From: Apteryx mantelli
Taxonomy: Eukaryota > Chordata > Aves > Apterygiformes > Apterygidae
Reading direction: 5' to 3'
Length of the DNA stretch: 64,000 nucleotides
NCBI RefSeq assembly: GCF_036417845.1
Contig: NC_089981.1
Span: 19,550,001 to 19,614,000, forward strand
Position 1 is the stretch's first letter; every line of letters begins with the position of its first letter. Under the pieces are notes generated by a model that saw only the letters and a program-made list of their open reading frames with translations, was not told the DNA's origin and made no database searches. Both the position numbers and the translations under genes were made by a program. Shown here one piece after another: positions 56,953 through 64,000 of the stretch.

Positions 56953-56971
56953 GCATGCTGGGAGATGTAGT
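56953..56971 (-). promoter_or_regulatory. ZNF143/THAP11-type promoter motif, copy 1
   Basis: The minus strand reads ACTACATCTCCCAGCATGC, matching the well-known mammalian promoter motif ACTACAATTCCCAGCATGC at all but two or three variable positions. Confidence 0.75.
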
Positions 56972-57242
56972 TCCGGGAGGGCAGCCCAGCACCGGGGCGC
57001 AGTGGGGCGCCCCCCCGCTGCCAGGGCGGCTCTCACCGCCCGTGCGGAGCTGCGGCGCTCGGGCTCGCCTCTGGGTCCGTGATCAGCGTGTGGCGGTCGC
57101 CTGGGGTCACCTCCTACACAGCTGTCGCGGGGCTGCGCGGGGGGCGCCGGGCTGCCCGCGGCCGCGGGGCGGTGGCGCCGCGGTTGCCATGAGGACGAGG
57201 CCAGCGTGTCGCGCGCCGATTACGTCACCGGGCCGACGTGCG

Positions 57243-57261
57243 GCATGCTGGGAGGCGTAGT
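57243..57261 (-). promoter_or_regulatory. ZNF143/THAP11-type promoter motif, copy 2
   Basis: The minus strand reads ACTACGCCTCCCAGCATGC. Same orientation as copy 1, 290 bp away; both keep the invariant ACTAC and CCCAGCATGC parts. Confidence 0.72.
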
Positions 57262-57859
57262 CCGCGGAAGCGGCGGCCACGGCGGCCATGACCCCGACTC
57301 GCCGGTGTCCGACAGACTGTCGCCTCCGTAGTTTCTTTCCCTTTACGATTATCATCCTTCCTGCGTTGCCGTTTTTCCTCTTCTACTAAGAACCCCAGTC
57401 TCAACAGTGTAGCGCTGTCGTGGCTTCCTCTTTGCAAAAACTGGCTTTCTCAGCCGCCCGAGCCACGGTTGCACAGCTGGGCCGTAGTGGAGATGGACCT
57501 TGGCCTCTTGGCACAGAGGGAGCTGAAAGCTGGGCAGCGGATGCAAAGGGGAGGCTTATAAAGAGAAGTTTATAGGAGGAAGATAAGGAGGAGCGCTTGG
57601 CAAACCTTGTGAAGGGGAACCATCCCCAGTGCATGCAGTGCGTTGCAGCATCACGGAAGTGTTAAATTGCATCCTCAGTTTTCCAAGAAAGCAGCTGTCC
57701 ATGGACCCTTGTCCATAGCGCACACACACAATTCCCTTCCTCTGCGGTTGCTAACCTAAGAAATTGGTATTTTCAGTGCTTACCAATAGCCATGGCTAGA
57801 TATTTTTCAGTAGGGACAGACGAAAGAAAATGAAGAAATCTGGTGCCAGGTTAGGCTGA

Positions 57860-58240
57860 TCGTTGGGAGATACCTTTGGACTGGAAGGGACCTCGGGGAG
57901 TCATCTAGCCTTGCCTGCCAGCATGCCGGTGCTTCTCTGCAGAGCTGCTCCAACCCATGGGTCCCCAAGCTGTCTCGATGCTTGGCATCATTCTGGCCCA
58001 GGAGCAGGGTTTGGCGCTTTGCTGAACTTCAGGAGGTTCCTCTTGGCCCATTCCCCCAGGTCATCAAGGGTCCCCGTGGAGGTGAACCCTGCACCCTCAT
58101 GGTATGGACTGCTTCCCCGCTTCAGTTTACCGTTATCTGCACGCTCGCTTAGATACCCTCTGTCCCCTTGAGGGCAGTCATTGATGCTGCTGCTGAACAG
58201 GATCAGGCCCAGTGTTGGGCCTTGAGTGATGCCACCCATA
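57860..58240 (-). mobile_element. CR1 LINE fragment, degraded
   Basis: The low end resembles the CR1 3' terminus in antisense (GGACTGGAAGGGACCTCGGG, then GTCATCTAG). The minus strand then encodes a worn piece of CR1 reverse transcriptase: ITQGPTLGLILFSSSIND, an altered catalytic box (ERADNGKLK where FADDTKL is expected) and LGEWAKRNLLKFSK. Loss of the second catalytic Asp and several gaps show it is inactive. Confidence 0.8.
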
Positions 58241-58489
58241 ACCACCTGGACTTTGAGCTGCTGACTGCTGCATTTTGAGCCTGAAGGTCGGGTGCCTCAT
58301 CTCGATGCTGCCTGCCAGGTAGGGGGCAGCGGCCTTTGCCCCAGCCCCTTCTTGGCCCTTTCTCTAATTCAGCCTGAATAGATGGATGATATCTGAGGGC
58401 GGCACTGGCCACCGGTTCTGCCCAGCCTGAAGGGGTGCTGGCCTCGGGGTCTGAACGTGGGCTCAGACACCCCGTCTCCTTCACCGCCA

Positions 58490-58735
58490 CCCTGCAGGGA
58501 CAGGCTGCCAAGGGGGAATACAGGAGCATTGCCCAGGTGTGCAAAGCATGGCATTAGGAAACTCAGAGCTTGGCCGCAGCTCAAAGTGGCAAGGGACGGG
58601 CAAGGACAATCAGAAGAGCTTCTACAGATACCTCATCAGCAAGAGGAAAACCAGAAAAAAGGGGATCCGGTGCTGAGTTGGCGGGAAACATTATATAGCC
58701 AAAGCAGCGGCCCGTTGCTTGTATGAAGTAAAAGT
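58490..58735 (+). mobile_element. CR1 LINE fragment, 5' part of ORF2, opposite orientation
   Basis: The plus strand encodes GKDNQKSFYRYLISKRKTRK, matching the conserved CR1 stretch between endonuclease and reverse transcriptase (a KGNKKxFYKYI-KRKT type motif), and GPLL further on. Frameshifts and a TAG interrupt it. It is from a different part of the element than the neighbouring minus-strand fragment and points the other way. Confidence 0.65.
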
Positions 58736-59572
58736 ATTACTAAGCAAGATATAATTAATATTTGCTTTCCCTGAAATCAGGCACAAGCCTAGGACAATAG
58801 TGTATCTTCACAGGGGTGTCTAAGTGCTTTGTAACACTGCTAATAGCATAGCCATCAACGATGTATAAGCATTCAGTAACTCAGCTAAGCATAAATAAAT
58901 AAGTGTGCCATAAAAGCAAAAACAGACTTGTGGCATAGCTGCACAAGCAGGGTGGGAGAAACCATATGCAAGTGGTAAAATCTGCAAGGTAAGAACGCAG
59001 GATGAGAACAAACAGGAAAGATGTCAGGTGGAACCAGAATAATCGTGCAGACTAAGCAGGAAGGATGCCTGGTGAAACCCAAACGAGTCCTAGTCCTAAA
59101 AGTAAGATAAACTATGTCAGGAGATGAGATTCCCCTGTCTATAGAATATACAGCAAAGCTGGCTGCCAAATCAGCTGAAATCTTTTTCAGTATACAAAGG
59201 CTTTTAATGTTCCATATTTAATACATTCAATCACACTCATATGTAGTAGATACCTGAACTGGACTCCTCTTTAAAACATCTTGGTTGAGAGATGTCTCAT
59301 TAATTGCAAGCACCAAAAATGTAGCTTTTTGCTGCATTCGGGACAGATTCCCTTCATAGTCGGTGAGGAGAAGTAGAACCTTCTGGGTTAAGGTGATCCT
59401 TTACGATAAGGTGGAATCACCTGCGAAGTTGACTACTGTTTTCCAATGACTACAAAATGAACCTGGGGAGCTAGCTCAAATGGAGATATTCCAGTCATCT
59501 GCATTAGGCAGATCCCATTGTTTGTATTTTTCTTGTGTACTGCCCCAGAAACACCCTACACCTTTTTCATTT
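58736..59572. other. Intergenic; nothing recognised
   Basis: About 0.8 kb of moderately AT-rich sequence between the CR1 fragments and the olfactory receptor pseudogene. No coding, RNA or repeat signature seen. Confidence 0.45.
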
Positions 59573-60432
59573 CTAAGAAAATACCTGAGAAAGCACTCTT
59601 CTCTCTGTTGCTCTCCTTAGGACATCCCTCACCTCCTTGTTCCTCAGGCTGGAAATCAGGGGGTTCAACATGGAAAAGACAGTAGTGTGAAACATGGAGA
59701 TCATTTTGTCCTTGTCCAGTAGGCAGCTGGAGCTGGAGCTGGAGCATAAATAAGTGAAGAGCAGGAGACCATAGGAAAACACAATGGCCATCAGGTGGGA
59801 GGTGCAGGTGGAGAAGGCTTTGTGCCTGCCCTCCACTGCATGGATTCAGAAGACAGCACAGAGGATGCAGGCATAGGAGGCAACAATGATCAGGAAGGTG
59901 CTGATTTGTATGAAGCCACACAGGGCAAAGAGGAGGACCTCGCTGATGTGCGTGCTGGAGGAGAAGGCTCCAGCAGCAGGGGAATGTCATATAAGACATG
60001 ACTGGTGGTGTTGTGTCCACAGAATGACAGTGTGAATGTAAAATACGTGTATCAGTGAGGTCAGACCCGCACTAGGATAAACCTCGGCTACTCTGGAGGT
60101 GCAGGCCCTCAGGACATGACGACTTCATGGAGAAAGGATGACATATGGCCGTGTAGTGGTCATAGGCCATCGCAGCCAAAAGGAGGCACTTGGCATCAGC
60201 AAAGGCAAAGAGAAACATCTGAGTTGCCCAGCCAGTTAAAGAAATAGTCTTCTGCTGTGCTATCAGATTCACCAGCATCTTGGGAGCAATGGCAGATGAG
60301 TAGCTAAGGTCCAAGAAAAATGATGCCCCTGTTCCCCACCAAAGTGATGACACAGATGAGGTCACCACTTTTGGACGGTCCGTGAAACAAGAGAATGAAT
60401 TCAGTCAGTGCAGCGTGGTTTTCTTCAGACAT
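59573..60432 (-). pseudogene. Olfactory receptor pseudogene (class II, OR5/OR8-like)
   Basis: Olfactory receptor signatures appear in the right order on the minus strand but in different frames. The start [15 protein letters not shown] at 60,432 is followed by loss of most of TM1 and then of the first intracellular loop, ending at a TAG. After a frame change come [20 protein letters not shown] and [12 protein letters not shown] (TM3 end; family motif MAYDRYVAIC, with Arg replaced by His). After more loss and another frame change come FTLSFCGHN, then EVLLFALCGF, then an in-frame TGA before IHAVEGRHKAFSTCTSHLM (TM6). The end is MLNPLISSLRNKEVRDVLRR (TM7; family motif PMLNPLIYSLRN). An intact gene would be about 940 nt in one frame. 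It cannot make a receptor. Confidence 0.93.
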
Positions 60433-63400
60433 TTGCTTACTTTGCGTTTAGCTTCCTCCAGGTAAGATCGGTCAGGGGATTGGTCAGTCCTAGTAGTTAA
60501 GCAACACAAACAATTTCATCCATCGCCATGTAGAGAGAGGCAGTAGAAACATGAGCATCTTACCCAGCATCAGAGGGTGAAGCCAGTGCCTTGGATCATG
60601 CCTGCCTATAAGGGAAGCTTAGGAGGACATCCAAAGAGAGCTTTACAAACATACTTTCTACATGCAATTCTTCCTTGTATATCGGACATTCAGACATATT
60701 AAATGATGTGTATGAAATAGGACATCAGGTGGCATTTTATTTAAGAGCTAGAACATAGCACTTGGGAGAAACATATTACCTAACATGTAATAACTGCTAT
60801 ACATTCATCTCGGTGAACTATAAGGTAAAGAGTTCACACAGAGTTTGAGGTTAACAATGACCTTTCTGATTTAACAGAGAAATTGGACACTGGAAAAAAA
60901 GAATAGATTGAAATACTGAAACAAAGATTTTTTTTAAAACAAAGGAAAACAAAAGGCAAAATTAATGAAGAATGAACACAAAAGAATGAGTTCAAAGTGA
61001 AATGAAATGTTGCACCTCATTCTGGGATTTTTATTACAAAATATTTTGTTTTTTTTTTCCTGAGATAGCTTAAGTTTAAAGTAAGTTCTGAAAAGAAGAA
61101 ATCAGTGCTGGTTTTAAATGTTCAGACAAAGATATTCTTACATTTTCAAAACAATTATCCTCACATATTTGTTTTGGATGAAGCTCAATCAATTAATTGA
61201 TACTGAATGATATTTCCAAATACATACAGAAGATTCTGGGTACTAATGTTACACTTCTAGAAAAAATGCAGAGCTTAACTTAACTTTGCAAAAGTAAAGA
61301 CATTTCTGCTGATGCCAGTATAAACTCTAGGCGGGACAGATACACCTTACTCACCCTTGCATTTACGGGAGATGTAATGATTCCAAAAGGCGCTCTAATA
61401 AAAGACCTGCTGACAATTCAGTAAAATAACCCTGTAAATATCAATGCTATGCAGAAAAAGACACAGGTAAAACAGAAACCTCTACGTTCCTGCAAAAAAA
61501 AGGAAGGTAATCCGTTCCAGCTAGAATACCAAATGGTTAAGACAGAGTCTGGGGGTTCAGAAAGGAGGACTTCAGTTCCCAACTATATTTCCAGGCACTC
61601 TAGTTGCCATGAATCACGCCTATATGTAGCTAAGTGTGGGTCAGAGGAGATGATCTTAGGCTCCATCTGTAACCATTACAGAGGGATAGGGGGATGCGTT
61701 GCTTGCTGGATGCGTGTCTGTCCATTGATGGGAAAGGAAGCCCAGATGACCAATGTAGATTCACTGGCAAAAGTTTAGATGGTTAAAATTGAGCAAGATG
61801 AATCCCACCTTAGATAGCTTGGTCTGCTCTGGTCTTTCAAGGTCCTTCATTCTCAGTGAAAACTTGGTGCATCCTAAAATCTGACTCATTTTCTAGATGT
61901 GACTATTTACTGCAGAAGTAGTCTGGGGTGATTCAGGTCATGGCTTAGGTCCCCCATTTACGTTCTTAGAATAAGGTGACAAGTTCCATAGACTTTTAAT
62001 TGTGATTTATTTTTAGCCAAGGCCAGTTATACAGTGCAACGTGGCAATTTATTTCCACACTATCATTGTCTTTCAGGCAATTTGTGAGAATTTTGGTGAA
62101 AAACAAAAAGAACACTTCTGCCCTGAAAAAAAGAAGCAAATGTTTCTTTCATAGAAGAGTTGATATTAATACCCTTAGCTAATCAAAAGATGTTCTGTGA
62201 ATAAAATAATATCAAGCAGCTCTCTAGATGGACAGATGCAATAAAGGAGCTTTCAAGTCTAACTTGTTTGACAAACACACAGTTGATGCATTTTTCGCAG
62301 AGGAAGTTTCGGTGACTCAACATTTTTAGTCTCAAACTACTCAACAAATTTTATAGTTGCTACGTTGCTTGTCTTTTCCTTCTATCTAGTTCATGTGTCA
62401 CTGTGCAACGGAAGGCATGTAGATGTTCCCAGGCAAGCACTTAATCTCTTACGGTTTTACTTCGTCTGAACCTGAGCCATTCCTCATGGTGGTCTCCAAG
62501 GACATCTAAATGGGGATAAGGGCAACTTTGAGGCATTCAGTTTGTGTTGGGCAACAAATAAACCATCTCTCAAAGACCCTGGAGGTCAGAGGAGGCCAAA
62601 ACCAATGCCTGATAGTGAAATTCATCTGAATTTTAAACATCTAAAACTGGGTAATCTAAGTCACTGGGTTTCTTTGACCTGACATTGGCAAGAAATAAGC
62701 GGTTCCAGAGGATGCCTCATCCCATCCTAAAATAAGTTTCTAAGGAAAATAGCTCGTATTGCTTTTTGCACATCTCTCGGTCCTTCCATTGGCTATAAAA
62801 TAAACCCAGACAGCGAGTTTGGGCTTGCACAGCTAAATTTTGTGCTCCTGAAATTATATAAAATGGATCCTAACTTTCTTAGCACTGCACCGCATCCCTC
62901 AGCCCTTACGCAGAGCACAGCTTGAAGCTCTGGGCTCTGAACTTACGGAGGACACCCCTGAGGCAAGACCCTACGTAATCACCAAAACAATCCTACGGAA
63001 GGGGAGCAAAAAACAGCAGCCAAGCTGATTTTTATTCAGACCATTTCAACAAACTGTCGGTGAAGAGATGGGAAAGCTCCACTGAGGCTTCCAATAGCCA
63101 GTGACAGGTGGGCTTGGCCTGTCTGAAACACCAGTCAGGGACTAAACCATGACACATGAGGGATGTAATGGATGCACTGGTTTTGGGGGGAGTGATGTGG
63201 GAAAGCCCCTCCAGGAGAAAGTGGGAAAATTATCACCTTTGGACTGTTATTCATATCTTTGATATTTTTGTTGGTTTTCTTAGTATGGGATTCATCACCC
63301 AGCTTAAACAATTAAAAGTTACCTGTCCAGGCTTAACTTCTAGATGACCGCTCTAATTTGTGTAGGAAAATAATCACTCAAATCCCAGAAAATATGCATG

Positions 63401-64000
63401 GTACAAACATCTCTACATAGATTACTGTGGACATTGCTTATCTGAGTTCAGGCTGCATATGTCTCTTCTGATCCAGCTGCGCTTTTAGGGACCAGCCACA
63501 TGCCTAATGTTAATCAACTGTCTCCTTTGATGTCGGTGGGTCAAATGACCACAGACTGCAAATCAGCAAAAATAAATTTTACTGGTCAATCAGGAAGACT
63601 GCCAAGTGATGTAGACTGTCTTTAGGTCCAACAAGAAAAGTGCCAACTGGAATTCAGCTTGCATACGTTGGCATTGTTTCCTGAGAGTCAGCAAAGATTT
63701 GAGGTGATTACCTTCCCTTCAGGTCAACTTTTCCAAGTTCTCCTGTAAGTGCTGATCACTTTGTGGGACCAGCAGTCATCTGCCGCCTCTTGTTCTGTCT
63801 GACCCATGTACAATTCATGGCCAAAGAGAGGATTTAATCTATGTCCAAAAAAAAAAAAAAAGGCTCCAACTGACTGTCAAAATAAAGGATGACATTACCT
63901 AAAGATGAATATGGGTCCTCTACTTATGTTCTGGAATTTTTTTTCCACTTTTTTTTTTCCTAATGAGCTCTGGATTCATGAACCAAGACCTCCACATACT
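60433..64000. other. AT-rich intergenic DNA, right end of window
   Basis: About 3.6 kb, visibly AT-richer than the rest, with poly(A)/poly(T) runs (for example 61,047-61,060 and 63,847-63,861). Open frames are short. I recognise no gene, RNA or named transposon. Confidence 0.45.

Larger units (their letters stand above)
56490..57330. promoter_or_regulatory. Orphan CpG island with ZNF143-type and NF-Y motifs
   Basis: About 840 bp, very GC- and CpG-rich, well separated from FTH1. It contains two near-identical 19-bp ZNF143/THAP11-type motifs (56,953-56,971 and 57,243-57,261), an NF-Y site (56,899-56,909) and a CRE-like TTACGTCA (57,220-57,227). This is the makeup of a housekeeping promoter, possibly bidirectional. 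No exon of a known gene could be recognised on either side inside the window, so the gene it serves is unknown. Confidence 0.7.

Noticed and set aside
56404-57082. 210-codon minus-strand and 139-codon plus-strand frames in the third CpG island
   Set aside because: Ala/Arg/Pro-rich and mutually overlapping; no recognisable domain. Taken as GC-driven.
62790-63010. Possible retroviral LTR-like segment (TATA-like run, then a sequence resembling an R/U5 region)
   Set aside because: No matching second copy, no terminal TG...CA pair or target duplication seen, and no viral coding sequence nearby.

Overview
This is nuclear DNA of a vertebrate, most likely a bird. The genes are split by GT-AG introns, three CpG islands are present, the interspersed repeats I recognise are CR1-type LINE fragments, and introns and gene spacing are compact. 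The gene order RAB3IL1 (-), BEST1 (+), FTH1 (-) is the order and orientation of human 11q12.3. The BEST1 protein has the length and Val205 aperture residue known for chicken. I cannot name the species.

Layout. About 1-12,500 (minus strand) holds the 5' half of RAB3IL1, the Rab3A/Rab8 exchange factor GRAB: five coding exons, with the rest off the left edge, and a CpG-island promoter near 12.2-12.85 kb. About 12.85-24.9 kb is intergenic and contains one internally deleted CR1. From 24.95 to 36.8 kb (plus strand) lies BEST1, the Ca2+-activated chloride channel of retinal pigment epithelium: complete, nine coding exons, 766 aa, with a candidate TATA/E-box promoter and a poly(A) signal. From 37.5 to 42.3 kb (minus strand) lies FTH1, ferritin heavy chain: complete, four coding exons, 182 aa, with poly(A) signal, a textbook iron-responsive element in the 5' UTR, a TATA box and an upstream AP-1/NRF2-type element inside a CpG island. 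About 43-56.4 kb has no recognisable gene, only one unexplained 108-codon open frame near 45.3-45.6 kb and a 57-bp tandem duplication. A third CpG island (56.5-57.3 kb) carries two matching ZNF143/THAP11-type promoter motifs and an NF-Y site but no gene I can name. About 57.86-58.74 kb contains two CR1 fragments in opposite orientation. About 59.57-60.43 kb (minus) is a class II olfactory receptor pseudogene with deletions, frameshifts and an in-frame stop. The remainder to 64 kb is AT-rich and without recognised genes.

The three named genes do not form a pathway; they are a conserved syntenic block. FTH1 is expected to be translationally controlled by iron through the IRE and perhaps transcriptionally by oxidative stress. 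BEST1 appears to have its own tissue-type TATA promoter. RAB3IL1 has a housekeeping-type CpG promoter with E-box and NRF1 motifs. I found no CRISPR array, prokaryotic-type operon or other unusual multi-gene system. The most interesting unexplained items are the orphan ZNF143-motif CpG island, the open frame at 45.3 kb, and the candidate 11-nt coding first exon of RAB3IL1.
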